Source: Peribacillus sp. FSL P2-0133
Lineage (GTDB): Bacteria; Bacillota; Bacilli; Bacillales; DSM-1321
Direction of reading: 5' to 3'
Assembly: GCF_037975445.1 (NCBI RefSeq)
Contig: NZ_CP150254.1
Span: 1,176,001 to 1,240,000, forward strand
DNA: 64,000 bases
Position 1 is the first letter of the stretch. Every line of letters begins with the position of its first letter. Made by a program: the position numbers and the translations under genes. The notes under the pieces were generated by a model. That model searched no databases, was not told where the DNA came from, and saw only the letters and a list, made by a program, of their open reading frames with translations. Below are positions 35,716 through 45,641 of the stretch, piece after piece.

Positions 35716-35946
35716 TCATTTTTTCCGATAGAGATATTGCAGTTCAGTTCCGAGCTCACGGTTGAGCAGCTGTTCCATTTCTTCAAGCTCTTTTATGCCG
35801 ATAGGGGCATCGGCAGCTGTCCAGTGAACGGTATAAACAAAATAGTAATCTCTTATTTTTCGGAAAATAACAGGCGAATTTGGGAATTGATCAAAAATTG
35901 CCCTGATATTATAGCGTCTCATGTAGGACCACTTAACAAGCTGCAT
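35716..35946 (-). CDS. Small protein of unknown function
   Basis: About 76 residues (or 83 if TTG at 35967 is used), soluble, rich in aromatic and basic residues (MRRYNIRAIFDQFP, then FRKIRDYYFVYTVHW, and a C-terminal acidic helix ELEEMEQLLNRELG). The start is most likely ATG 35946, eleven bases after AAAAGGA. It converges with the SDR gene, one base apart, and shares no obvious operon with it. I do not recognise the family. Confidence 0.5.
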   Translation of the reverse strand: MQLVKWSYMRRYNIRAIFDQFPNSPVIFRKIRDYYFVYTVHWTAADAPIGIKELEEMEQLLNRELGTELQYLYRKK

Positions 35947-36009
35947 GTAGCTACCCATCCTTTTCAAAAGTGATCAATGACTGCCAGGATGGCAGCCATT
36001 GGTCGGTTC

Positions 36010-36801
36010 TTATTTATCGTTGAATAAATTGAATAAGCCTCTAGCTACGCTGCCTTCTTCGGATGATCCTCCATTTTGCGGCGCTGCAGCAAATACACGG
36101 CTGGCAAGCCGGCTGAATGGCAATGATTGCACCCACACGGTTCCGGGCCCTTTTAATGTTGCAAAGAATAAACCTTCGCCTCCGAATAAAGCGGTTTTCA
36201 CGCCTTTTACAGTTTCAATATTATAATCTACCCCGCTAGTCATTGCCACTAAACATCCTGTATCGACGCGTAAAATCTCTCCTGCTGCCAATTCCTTTTT
36301 ATGGATCGTACCGCCGGCATGAACGAAGGTCATTCCATCTCCTTCAAGTTTTTGCATGATGAAGCCTTCACCGCCAAAGAAGCCTGCCCCTATTTTTTTC
36401 TGAAACTCAATTCCGACCGAAACGCCTTTTGCTGCCGCCAGGAAAGCGTCTTTTTGACATATGATTTTCCCGCCGAGCTCGCTTAAATCCATCGGGATGA
36501 TTTTACCTGGATAAGGCGAGGCGAATGAAACGTGTTTTTTATCTCGTCCTTCATTCGTAAAAGCCGTCATGAAAAGACTCTCACCAGTAAGGAGCCGTTT
36601 CCCGGCACCGAATAGCTTACCCATCATTCCGCTGTCACCATTCGAAGACCCATCGCCAAAGATGGTTTCCATCTTAATTCGATCTTCCATCATCATTAAA
36701 CTTCCAGCTTCGGCAATCACCGTTTCCTGAGGGTCCAATTCCACTTCAACAAACTGCATGTCATCTCCATATATTTTAAAATCTATTTCATGGTTATTCA
36801 T
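36010..36801 (-). CDS. AIM24/TIGR00266 family protein
   Basis: A 263-residue soluble protein of the AIM24 family with its beta-helix-like repeats. Characteristic segments are [24 protein letters not shown] near the N-terminus, [64 protein letters not shown] and [15 protein letters not shown] at the end. The family has no settled biochemical role; the yeast member is mitochondrial. GGAGGAATGG precedes ATG at 36801. Monocistronic. Confidence 0.88.
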   Translation of the reverse strand: MNNHEIDFKIYGDDMQFVEVELDPQETVIAEAGSLMMMEDRIKMETIFGDGSSNGDSGMMGKLFGAGKRLLTGESLFMTAFTNEGRDKKHVSFASPYPGKIIPMDLSELGGKIICQKDAFLAAAKGVSVGIEFQKKIGAGFFGGEGFIMQKLEGDGMTFVHAGGTIHKKELAAGEILRVDTGCLVAMTSGVDYNIETVKGVKTALFGGEGLFFATLKGPGTVWVQSLPFSRLASRVFAAAPQNGGSSEEGSVARGLFNLFNDK

Positions 36802-36944
36802 TTTCCATTCCTCCTATCCGCCTTATTTTCATTGTAAAAGATAAACTCTTAACCTGCCAATATTTTTCAGTTTTTCGCCGTGATTTATATATTTTTTGTT
36901 TTCAAGGGTATATCTAGTAAAATGAAGAAAGAAAAAACAGCATG

Positions 36945-36979
36945 ACACTTAAGCTGAAATGAAACGTAATCTTAAGTGT
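36945..36979 (+). promoter_or_regulatory. Inverted repeat just before the glpK ribosome binding site
   Basis: Perfect 9-bp arms ACACTTAAG (36945-36953) and CTTAAGTGT (36971-36979) around a 17-nt loop. The second arm touches the AGGGGGAG Shine-Dalgarno. It may act as a leader hairpin or protein site; there is no T-run, so it is not an intrinsic terminator. Confidence 0.45.
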
Positions 36980-36981
36980 AG

Positions 36982-38484
<1,503 letters not shown>

Positions 38485-38557
38485 AGTAAGTAAGGGTATT
38501 ATTAATAGAGTAGAGAGATGAATACAGAACGTCCAAACATAAAAAAGGGGTGGTAAT

Positions 38558-39025
38558 ATGTTAGTTAAGGATTTCATGATAAGAGAAGTCTATGTAGCCC
38601 GTCCAAATTTTACATTAAAGGAAATTCTGCGAATCTTAATCGAAAATAAAGTGGGCGGGGTACCGGTCGTGGATGAACATGATAAACTATTGGGAATGGT
38701 TACGGACGGGGATATCCTTCGTTATTTGACACCTGCAGAAGAAGCCATCATGGGGTATTTCACATACATTACGGTTCTTCCCGGTGAAGAATTGGATGAA
38801 AAGGTTACATCCAAAATGAATGATAAAGTCTCACAAATCATTAAAAATAAAAGGATAACAAAGCTTTCCCCCGAAGATCCGTTAGATGAATTGATAAAGG
38901 TCCTTTCCAAGCATCATTTCAAGAAAATCCCCGTCGTGGACAAAAATGATAAAGTCGTCGGCATCATCAGCAGGGGAGATGCACTTAGGGCTCTATATAA
39001 GGAATTCGTTCAAAAGCTGGAATAA
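38558..39025 (+). CDS. CBS domain pair protein
   Basis: A 155-residue protein that consists of two CBS modules: about 1-60 (MIREVYVARPNFTLKEILRILIENKVGGVPVVDEHDKLLGMVTDGDIL) and 95-150 (ITKLSPEDPLDELIKVLSKHHFKKIPVVDKNDKVVGIISRGDAL). No catalytic domain is attached, so it is probably an adenine-nucleotide sensor that binds another protein. A partner is not evident. GGGGTGG precedes ATG at 38558. It follows glpK at about 75 bases and shares its strand, with a terminator after it. Confidence 0.88.
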   Translation: MLVKDFMIREVYVARPNFTLKEILRILIENKVGGVPVVDEHDKLLGMVTDGDILRYLTPAEEAIMGYFTYITVLPGEELDEKVTSKMNDKVSQIIKNKRITKLSPEDPLDELIKVLSKHHFKKIPVVDKNDKVVGIISRGDALRALYKEFVQKLE

Positions 39026-39036
39026 ATGAAGCATCA

Positions 39037-39072
39037 AAAAAAGGCCTGCTCGTAATCGAGCAGGCCTTTTTT
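39037..39072. terminator. Bidirectional terminator
   Basis: Perfect 16-bp stem (AAAAAAGGCCTGCTCG and complement, arms 39037-39052 and 39057-39072) with a 4-nt TAAT loop, between convergent CBS and PBP genes. Confidence 0.93.
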
Positions 39073-39079
39073 GTAATTA

Positions 39080-41191
39080 TCATTGAGTGCTTTCTACTGC
39101 CTTATCTGCATCAGATTCACCTTTTGCTCTTTTTTCCTTCAATTTAAAGTAGGCGTCCATTACGTCCCGCCCGATCCGTTTGTTAATATCATCAGAGGGC
39201 TTGCCTTGATACACCCATGGCACGACGACAGAGAATGCCACTTCCGGATTATTGTGAGGTGCATATCCTACAAGTGTCAGATTGATAGTCGGGACTGGCG
39301 CGCTATATTGATTCCTCCGCGGTCCGTCGTAAAAGGCCTCGGCAGTACCCGTTTTTGCTGCCGCACGGTAGGACTTCCCGCCGAAATATTTATAGGCCGT
39401 CCCGCCTGGCTCCTGGGCAACCTGCCTGAATCCTTCCTGGACACGCTGTATCCAAACGTCTTTCCCATTTAAGTCATTTAACACTTTGGGGCTCATTGTT
39501 TTAAAAACGCTCCCCAATTCATTGTGTTCATTGGAAGGATTCCTTATTTCCCTGACCATACGGGGCTCCAGCCTTTTTCCGCCATTTGCAATCGTCGATA
39601 CGTACTGTGCCAATTGCATAGGAGTATATGTATCATACTGTCCAATCGATAAATCCAGCAGCAATCCGTCTGTTGACATATCGACTCCTTTAAATCCGAC
39701 TGATTCATTTGGCAGGTCGATGCCTGTACGGACACCCAATCCGAATTGGGCATAATGATTCCGCATGATGGCATAAGCTTCCCTGTTGATTCCTAACGGT
39801 CGATGTGGTATATAATGCCCGCCCGCTATTTTGATCGCCGTCATGAACATATAGACATTCGACGATTTCTTTAACGCGGAGACATCTGTTACATAACCCA
39901 AATCACTATAAGATCCTTTCTTAGCCCCTGCTAAAAGGAGTTTTCTGTCAAAAAAAGCTGACCCTGGTGCGATGGCTCCTGTCTGAAAGCCCGTGTAGAC
40001 AGTGGCCCCTTTAACAGATGACCCCATCGTATAGGATGTCGTAATGTTACCAAGGGCGAAATCGTTCATTTCGGTCAAGCCGGTTTTACTGTTGCGGCCG
40101 TATTGTCTACCGGCCATGGTTAGCACCTCGCCTGTGTTCGGATCCATCAAAACGACGAAGGCACGATCCAATAAGTAGGTATTTCCTTTAGCCTTAGTTC
40201 TCCGCAATTCGTTCTCGATGATAGCTTCTACCTTTTGCTGCAGCTCCATATCAATTGTCAGGACCAAGTCTTTTCCGCTTTGCCCTTCAGTGAGGGTATT
40301 CGTTTTGATGACTTCCCCTTTGCTCAGCACATTTTCAACCCGCGTCTTTTGACCGCGCAGGACATCTTCATATTGTTTTTCGATATAACTTTTTCCGACC
40401 CGGTCATTCCTGGTATAGTCGCGTGCCAGATAATAGTCAATATTTTCACTGGGAATGCCTTCTTCGGAAGAAGAGACCTTGCCAAGAACCGAGCGGAGGG
40501 TCTCATCATACTTATAGGTCCTTTCCCAATCCGTCGTTACGTCCACGCCTGGCATTTCATCCAAATGTTCACTGACCCTGGCGAATTCCTTAGTGGTGAC
40601 ATCTTTATTCTTCACGATCGACGGTGCGAGGGCATAGCCACTATTGAATTCCCGGAAGATGGCGATCACTTCCAATTCATCCTTGGAAAATTCCTGGACA
40701 TTCTCATCGGTCACCCGTTCCATTTGAAGTTTGTATAAATCTTTTTGCTCCAGTTTCTTTTCGATTACTTTCTTCTTCTCGGCCTTGGTGATCAAGGCAT
40801 CGGCTTCTTTCGGATGTTTTAAAATCCAAAAATCCTTTTTATCCGGCAGGGTCACCTTTTTGGTATCTTTTTCTATCAAGGTAGCAAGGACCTCTGCCGT
40901 CTTCACCATATCGGCCGTTTTCGTATTCGGGTATTTCGTATAAGTGATGGCATTACGTGGCTCATTATCAACGACCGGATTCAAGTTGCGGTCATACATC
41001 TTGCCACGGGGAACGGGGGTATTGGCCACATCGTTTTCCGTTCGGTCCACTTCTCGAAGGTAATCATCCCCATACACGATTTGGACGATGCCAAGCCGGA
41101 TGATTAGGCTTGAAAACAAAATGAATATTAAAAAGAACATAAAGTTCAGTCGGAAAGGAATTGGGGTTTTTTTCTTTTTTTCTTTGGCCAT
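39080..41191 (-). CDS. Class B penicillin-binding protein (PbpA/PbpH type, elongasome)
   Basis: A membrane-anchored transpeptidase of about 703 residues. One N-terminal transmembrane helix (about 15-35), the PBP dimer domain with TPVPRGKMYDRN, and a transpeptidase domain with SSVK (within TMGSSVKGA), SSN and KTGTAE. The IVQIVYGDDYLREV and VPRGKMYDRN wording is that of PBP2a/PbpH, which cross-link side-wall peptidoglycan with RodA and MreB in Bacillus. The start is ATG at 41191 after AAAGGA; an ATG at 41200 has no space for a binding site. Monocistronic. Confidence 0.9.
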   Translation of the reverse strand: MAKEKKKKTPIPFRLNFMFFLIFILFSSLIIRLGIVQIVYGDDYLREVDRTENDVANTPVPRGKMYDRNLNPVVDNEPRNAITYTKYPNTKTADMVKTAEVLATLIEKDTKKVTLPDKKDFWILKHPKEADALITKAEKKKVIEKKLEQKDLYKLQMERVTDENVQEFSKDELEVIAIFREFNSGYALAPSIVKNKDVTTKEFARVSEHLDEMPGVDVTTDWERTYKYDETLRSVLGKVSSSEEGIPSENIDYYLARDYTRNDRVGKSYIEKQYEDVLRGQKTRVENVLSKGEVIKTNTLTEGQSGKDLVLTIDMELQQKVEAIIENELRRTKAKGNTYLLDRAFVVLMDPNTGEVLTMAGRQYGRNSKTGLTEMNDFALGNITTSYTMGSSVKGATVYTGFQTGAIAPGSAFFDRKLLLAGAKKGSYSDLGYVTDVSALKKSSNVYMFMTAIKIAGGHYIPHRPLGINREAYAIMRNHYAQFGLGVRTGIDLPNESVGFKGVDMSTDGLLLDLSIGQYDTYTPMQLAQYVSTIANGGKRLEPRMVREIRNPSNEHNELGSVFKTMSPKVLNDLNGKDVWIQRVQEGFRQVAQEPGGTAYKYFGGKSYRAAAKTGTAEAFYDGPRRNQYSAPVPTINLTLVGYAPHNNPEVAFSVVVPWVYQGKPSDDINKRIGRDVMDAYFKLKEKRAKGESDADKAVESTQ

Positions 41192-41200
41192 CAGTAACAT

Positions 41201-41569
41201 TCCTTTCTAGTAAAAGTAAAAAATAAGAAAATTCCTATCTCCAATGATATATAAAATTAACTTATTTTTCTATGCTTTATCCGTAAATTTATCTATATTT
41301 CCAAAAGAATGTTTTGAAGTTATATAATTCCTAGTAATCTTATAATTGGGAAAATTGATATAAAGGCCGATGAGTCCGAAGGGAGTTTAATAGATAAAGA
41401 GAGGGCGAAACGGCACAGCGACAATCATGGGGGGGGGGGGGAGAGATGTATATATGAGTCGCTTCTGTGAAAAAGGGGAGCTCACAAAGTAAATGAATGA
41501 ACAATTAATGACTTTAACCTTTGGAATCATTCACAATGACTTTAGTACCATGATTTTTTATTTTAAGCA
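41201..41569. other. Intergenic region with a long poly-G tract
   Basis: About 370 bases upstream of the PBP gene (minus strand). It contains a run of 13 G at 41429-41441 and very short plus-strand frames (for example MSRFCEKGELTK, 12 codons), none of which I would call genes. No clear promoter pair is visible. Confidence 0.4.
41429..41441 (+). repeat. Homopolymer run of 13 G
   Basis: Thirteen consecutive G in a region of otherwise average composition, followed by GAGAGATG. Runs this long are prone to slippage in replication and to sequencing error. Confidence 0.85.
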
Positions 41570-41932
41570 TTAATTTGCTTCATACTTCTTAACGGGAGTT
41601 TGAGTCGAGACGCTGATAACCTCTTTGAAATATCCGCAAAGCTCAAGCCATTTTTCAGGGTATATATAGATGAAGCGTTCGATCGTTTCTAGAGAGTGAA
41701 GCACTAGGCAATCGATTTGACTCGTTTTTTTATCTTGTAAATTGAGTAGAAGCTCATGCGGGATGGTGTAATAAGGATGGATTTGATACGGATTCAGTAT
41801 GACCGGGGAAATATTCTTCCATTCTATATACTTGTCCGTCATAATCTTTTGGATTGCAAAGCTTTCATTCGTATGTAAATCCCCGATTTTGTAATGTGGA
41901 TTCAATAGTACAATGCCTCTCATTTGATTCAC
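41570..41932 (-). CDS. Hypothetical protein, unknown function
   Basis: A soluble protein of 117-120 residues (start GTG 41932 or ATG 41923; neither has a strong binding site). Sequence features: an N-terminal IVLLNPHYKIGDLHTNESFAIQ, a middle LHSLETIERFIYIYPEKWLE and a C-terminal VISVSTQTPVKKYE. I cannot place it in a family. It lies 65 bases downstream of the DUF2515 gene on the same strand, so it may be co-transcribed. Confidence 0.5.
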   Translation of the reverse strand: MNQMRGIVLLNPHYKIGDLHTNESFAIQKIMTDKYIEWKNISPVILNPYQIHPYYTIPHELLLNLQDKKTSQIDCLVLHSLETIERFIYIYPEKWLELCGYFKEVISVSTQTPVKKYEAN

Positions 41933-41997
41933 CCATTCTTTTTGCTAACCATTCTTGCCAAATGGGGGATGGGATATTCAAAGCAAGAGGCTTGATG

Positions 41998-43116
41998 CTA
42001 GAAAATGGATTTCATTCCGTTAAGGGTTTTCAGCTGCTTGACATTTTCGAGTACCTCGTTGGTCAGGTCCGTCTTTTTATTGATCGGTGTGCTTCGTAAA
42101 TCTTCTATGAAGCTTTCATTAGTGAACCAATCAAAGGAATGGGGAGGAAAGAAAAGTTGATCTTCCCATGCATCATGCAGAGTGGGGGAGTAGACTTTAT
42201 CATCTTTTGACGTGGATCCATCAGAGGTATATATGCTTCCCCAGTAATCCTCTCTGGAACCAGTGTGGGGAATCTCTTTTGTAAATTGGCCAACACCGCG
42301 AAAAACCACCGGATGCTGAAAAAGAAGCCCATATAATAATTTCCCCGTTTCAATACGCTGTTTCGGGTCGGCAAAGCGTTCGACGGTAAGGCCTGTCAAG
42401 TTATGAAGTCCTTTTTGCTTGTTTGCATAAGGAAAGATCACTTTCATGAAGCCTAAGTACTCCTGAAGCTGAAAATCAAGCCTGCGGAGGATTTCACCAT
42501 GACGGGTGCGCTTTAAGATCCTTTCCTGAAGCATTCTTTGTTCATTTATGATAAGGGCCGTTGTCAAAAGGGGTGAATGGGGATCTTCGATGAAAGATTC
42601 CCAAATCGGGGCCATGAATCTTGAAATGCGGAATACTGGTAAATACTTTCTTAGCGGAAGTTCTTTTTGTTTAGCATTTTCATATAAAAGAAGCTGGGGG
42701 AAGGCATCTGCAAATATGGCTGAATTGGCGCGCTCAAGGAACAGGAAAAATTTCTGCCGTTCGGCTCTGTCAAGGAGATGGGTCATGGTCGAACTTTTCA
42801 AGTCAGTCATATGGTATCCCCCATTCCTCGAAACCATATGTGCTAAAAAGGCCCAATGGACCTCTGGATTACGATTGTAAAAGGCAAGATATGCTTGTGT
42901 TCTTGTGATATTGTTCCGGTTCAAGGCAGCCGTCTCAGTTCGAATGCTTTTTATAAGGGCAGTTTCCTCAGGAAAAAATGCTTTTGACTCATCAAAAGGC
43001 TGAAAGAGCTCTTTTTGTAAACGGGATTTTAGCGTGTCATATCTTTCAGCATCGATGATGGGTTTTGTTTTGACAGGGTGTTTGCCCATCAGCTTCTGCA
43101 AATATTGGGAAAGCAT
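41998..43116 (-). CDS. DUF2515 family protein (YppC-like)
   Basis: A 372-residue protein restricted to Bacillales as far as I know. The family core is NRNNITRTQAYLAFYNRNPEVHWAFLAHMVSRNGGYHMTD at about 85-125, LDRAERQKFFLFLERANSAIFADAFPQLLLYENA next, and FVNEQRMLQERILKR-like helices after. No signal peptide. The function of the family is unknown. The start is ATG at 43116. It heads a minus-strand pair with the unknown gene at 41570. Confidence 0.82.
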   Translation of the reverse strand: MLSQYLQKLMGKHPVKTKPIIDAERYDTLKSRLQKELFQPFDESKAFFPEETALIKSIRTETAALNRNNITRTQAYLAFYNRNPEVHWAFLAHMVSRNGGYHMTDLKSSTMTHLLDRAERQKFFLFLERANSAIFADAFPQLLLYENAKQKELPLRKYLPVFRISRFMAPIWESFIEDPHSPLLTTALIINEQRMLQERILKRTRHGEILRRLDFQLQEYLGFMKVIFPYANKQKGLHNLTGLTVERFADPKQRIETGKLLYGLLFQHPVVFRGVGQFTKEIPHTGSREDYWGSIYTSDGSTSKDDKVYSPTLHDAWEDQLFFPPHSFDWFTNESFIEDLRSTPINKKTDLTNEVLENVKQLKTLNGMKSIF

Positions 43117-43166
43117 ACAATCACCACGAATGTTTTTCGATCATTATATGCAGAGCCGTCAAGAAA

Positions 43167-43190
43167 GGGGCGTTGCATTTGCAACGCCCC
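43167..43190. terminator. Hairpin after the 56-residue membrane protein gene
   Basis: Perfect 10-bp stem GGGGCGTTGC / GCAACGCCCC with a 4-nt loop (43177-43180). Followed on the minus strand by a short T-rich stretch, so likely the terminator of the gene at 43206. Confidence 0.6.
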
Positions 43191-43205
43191 CGGATTTCTT
43201 TGTCA

Positions 43206-43376
43206 TCAGTTATTTTTCTTCTTCTTTTCCAGGTACAATAAAATATAATAAACTATCCAGAAAAGAAACACAGGAATGAAGGATAATATTCTATATTTTA
43301 CCGGTACGGCAAATAAGATGAAAATGGATGAAAATAAAAAGGGAACCGCCAGGAGTATATATTTTCTCCATTGCAT
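43206..43376 (-). CDS. Small two-span membrane protein, unknown function
   Basis: A 56-residue protein with an excellent ribosome binding site (AAGGAGG, eight bases before ATG at 43376). Two hydrophobic segments (ILLAVPFLFSSIFILFAV and ILSFIPVFLFWIVYYILLYL) are separated by KYR, and the end is strongly basic (EKKKKNN). Both termini are probably in the cytoplasm. A hairpin terminator follows. I do not recognise the family. Confidence 0.7.
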   Translation of the reverse strand: MQWRKYILLAVPFLFSSIFILFAVPVKYRILSFIPVFLFWIVYYILLYLEKKKKNN

Positions 43377-43451
43377 ATGCTGAACCTCCTTAGGTTACGT
43401 CATTCTTATAAGAATAAAGGATTATCCAGCAATAATCTAGAAAAGTCGCAA

Positions 43452-43480
43452 TTGACAAAGATAGGCACACGTAGTAATCT
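43452..43480 (+). promoter_or_regulatory. Promoter of the bmr leader and exporter operon
   Basis: TTGACA (43452-43457) and TAATCT (43475-43480) with a 17-base spacer: a strong SigA-type promoter about 50 bases before the leader peptide. Confidence 0.65.
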
Positions 43481-43532
43481 TTAAACATAAGTTAAAAATT
43501 ACCATTAAATAATAGAAAAGGAGGCGAACGTC

Positions 43533-43610
43533 ATGACTAAATCAGTTAAGCACAGTGATGTCACAACCGAATATCATACGTCCGCCTGCCCTGAAACCTT
43601 GTCGTTCTAG
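43533..43610 (+). CDS. Leader peptide of the multidrug exporter operon (BmrB-like in role)
   Basis: A 25-residue peptide (MTKSVKHSDVTTEYHTSACP and five more residues) with a near-perfect AAAGGAGG. It is followed by two terminators and then the BmrC/BmrD-type genes. In B. subtilis the bmrCD operon is controlled by ribosome-mediated attenuation in a leader gene, bmrB (established knowledge); that peptide is 54 residues long, and this one is not recognisably similar, so the role is inferred from position and RNA structure. A 10-base segment around the Shine-Dalgarno (43522-43531) can pair with 43578-43587 inside the peptide gene. Confidence 0.62.
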   Translation: MTKSVKHSDVTTEYHTSACPETLSF

Positions 43611-43642
43611 ACAAAGGATTCGACGTGTTCATTGATCATTTT

Positions 43643-43684
43643 AAAGCGCAGGTTGTGGAATTTTCGCGCGCGGCCTGCGCTTTT
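43643..43684 (+). terminator. Attenuator terminator 1 of the bmr leader
   Basis: AAAGCGCAGG (43643-43652) pairs with CCTGCGCTTT (43674-43683), followed by a short T-run. GGTTGTG at 43651-43657 can instead pair with CACAACC at 43562-43568 inside the leader gene, and GCAGG with CCTGC at 43585-43589, which would compete with the stem. Confidence 0.72.
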
Positions 43685-43706
43685 ATATGTGTTATTACGC
43701 ATCTAG

Positions 43707-43737
43707 AAAAGCTTCCGCTAATTGGCGGGGGCTTTTT
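43707..43737 (+). terminator. Attenuator terminator 2 of the bmr leader
   Basis: 12-bp stem with two G-U pairs (AAAAGCTTCCGC 43707-43718, GCGGGGGCTTTT 43725-43736), a 6-nt loop and a T-run. It lies before the transporter genes, so transcription must pass it for expression. Confidence 0.75.
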
Positions 43738-43797
43738 GGTATTTGGGGTACAGGTGCATTAGCATCCTTTCCATATAAAAGATAGGAGGAATTTTAA

Positions 43798-43854
43798 ATG
43801 AGACGAAAGACATTGGAAATCTTATTGCAACCCGGAGATCCAGAAAGCGGTTAG
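43798..43854 (+). CDS. Second short leader peptide, 18 residues
   Basis: ATG at 43798 with AGGAGG at good distance; encodes MRRKTLEILLQPGDPESG. It ends 35 bases before the first ABC gene. It may couple translation into the operon, or may be a further control element. No similarity known to me. Confidence 0.45.
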   Translation: MRRKTLEILLQPGDPESG

Positions 43855-43889
43855 CGAGTGAAAGGTTTGAACAAAAGGGAGGGAAATTC

Positions 43890-45641
43890 ATGTTTGCGAT
43901 TTTTAAAAAGCTGTCCTGGTTCTTTAAAGAACAGTGGCGGCGTTATACCTTGGCGATTTTATTTCTGTGTCTGGTGAATATCCTGGAGGTTATCCCGCCA
44001 AAACTCGTCGGGAATGCCATCGATGATATGAACAATGGCAGCATGACACAGGAAGGGGTCATGAAATATGTTATTTATTTGCTCATGGTACTGAGCGGCA
44101 GTTACCTATTTGGTTACTTATGGAGTTATCTGTTATTCGGCGGCGGTAACCTGGTCGAACGAAAGCTAAGGTCCGGATTTATGGGCCATTTGCTGAAAAT
44201 GACGCCGACGTTTTATGAAAAAAACCGTACAGGGGATTTAATGGCAAGGGCAACCAATGATTTAAAGGCAATATCCCTCACTGCTGGTTTTGGGATATTG
44301 ACGCTTGTTGACTCGGTGCTGTTCACCATTACGGTTGTGGTCATGATGGGAGCCACGATCAGCTGGCAGTTAACGATTGCGGCGGTGCTGCCGCTGCCGA
44401 TCATGGCAGTGATGATGCAAATTTACGTGAAGAAAATTTACAAACGTTTTACGGATGCACAAGCAGCCTTTGGTACTTTAAATGACAAGGTCCTGGAATC
44501 CATTTCAGGTGTCCGTGTTATCCGGGCCTATGTCCAGGAACGGGAAGATGAAAAGCGATTTGATGAAATGACAGAGGATGTATATCGCAAAAATCTAGCC
44601 GTGGCAAGAATCGACGCCCTCTTTGATCCGACAATCAGCATTATCATCGGCATCAGTTATTTAATCGGGTTGGGCTACGGGGCTTATCTTGTGTTTCAAC
44701 AGGCCATAACGCTTGGCGGACTTGTTTCGTTCAATGTGTACCTAGGCATGTTAATTTGGCCGATGATAGCGGTGGGTGAACTGATCAATGTCATGCAAAG
44801 GGGAAATGCTTCGCTAGATCGTGTTCAGGATACCCTTTCATATGAAGCGGATGTGAAAAATTCATTCGGTCTGAAGAGTATTCAAAAACCGGGAAATATC
44901 CAATTCAATTCAGTTTATTTTACATACCCTTCCTCAACGGTTGTGAATCTATCCAATATTTCCGTTCAGCTTGAGCGCGGTCAAACATTGGGGATAGTGG
45001 GGAAAACGGGAAGTGGAAAAACGACATTCGTGAAGCAATTGCTGCGGGAATATCCTTTAGGAACAGGTGAAATCGCTTTTGCAGGCATGCCGCTGGAGCA
45101 ACTGAATCTTGAAGATATTCGTAAATGGATCGGCTACGTTCCACAGGACCATTTTTTATTCTCGAAATCTGTTAGGGAAAATATCTTATTCGGTAAAATG
45201 GATGCAACGGAAGAGGAACTGGCTGAAGCTATCCGGCTTGCGGATTTTGAGAAGGACTTAATGATGCTGCCCAACCGTCTTGAGACACTCGTCGGTGAGA
45301 AGGGTGTCGCTCTATCTGGAGGGCAAAAGCAGAGGATCTCGATTGCCAGGGCACTGGTCAAAAATCCAGAAATCCTTATATTGGATGATTCCTTATCCGC
45401 TGTGGATGCAAAAACAGAAACGACAATCATCGAAAATATCCAAAATGAACGTGCAGGGAAAACGACAATCATCACAACCCATCGCTTATCAGCCGTTCAG
45501 CACGCGGACAGAATTATCGTGTTGGACAGCGGAGAGATCATCGAAGAGGGGACTCATGCGGATTTACTGCAGAAGGATGGCTGGTATAGAGCGCAATATG
45601 AACGACAGCAGGTTGACGAAGGGACGGAGGTGAAGGCATGA
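43890..45641 (+). CDS. bmrC: ABC multidrug exporter half-transporter, BmrC type
   Basis: A 583-residue half-transporter: six transmembrane helices (about 15-300) followed by an ATPase domain with Walker A GKTGSGKTT, signature LSGGQKQR and Walker B LILDDSL. The usual catalytic Glu after Walker B is Asp (DD), so its ATP site is degenerate, as in the BmrC subunit of B. subtilis BmrC/BmrD. The length matches BmrC (YheI). Together with the next gene it exports drugs across the membrane (family knowledge). AAGGGAGGG precedes ATG 43890; its stop overlaps the next start (ATGA). Confidence 0.88.
   Translation: MFAIFKKLSWFFKEQWRRYTLAILFLCLVNILEVIPPKLVGNAIDDMNNGSMTQEGVMKYVIYLLMVLSGSYLFGYLWSYLLFGGGNLVERKLRSGFMGHLLKMTPTFYEKNRTGDLMARATNDLKAISLTAGFGILTLVDSVLFTITVVVMMGATISWQLTIAAVLPLPIMAVMMQIYVKKIYKRFTDAQAAFGTLNDKVLESISGVRVIRAYVQEREDEKRFDEMTEDVYRKNLAVARIDALFDPTISIIIGISYLIGLGYGAYLVFQQAITLGGLVSFNVYLGMLIWPMIAVGELINVMQRGNASLDRVQDTLSYEADVKNSFGLKSIQKPGNIQFNSVYFTYPSSTVVNLSNISVQLERGQTLGIVGKTGSGKTTFVKQLLREYPLGTGEIAFAGMPLEQLNLEDIRKWIGYVPQDHFLFSKSVRENILFGKMDATEEELAEAIRLADFEKDLMMLPNRLETLVGEKGVALSGGQKQRISIARALVKNPEILILDDSLSAVDAKTETTIIENIQNERAGKTTIITTHRLSAVQHADRIIVLDSGEIIEEGTHADLLQKDGWYRAQYERQQVDEGTEVKA

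Noticed and set aside
41446..41500. Small frames next to the poly-G run, as a possible phase-variable gene
   Set aside because: Frames are 12 to 26 codons with no family, and no longer gene is switched by the tract in any of the three frames.
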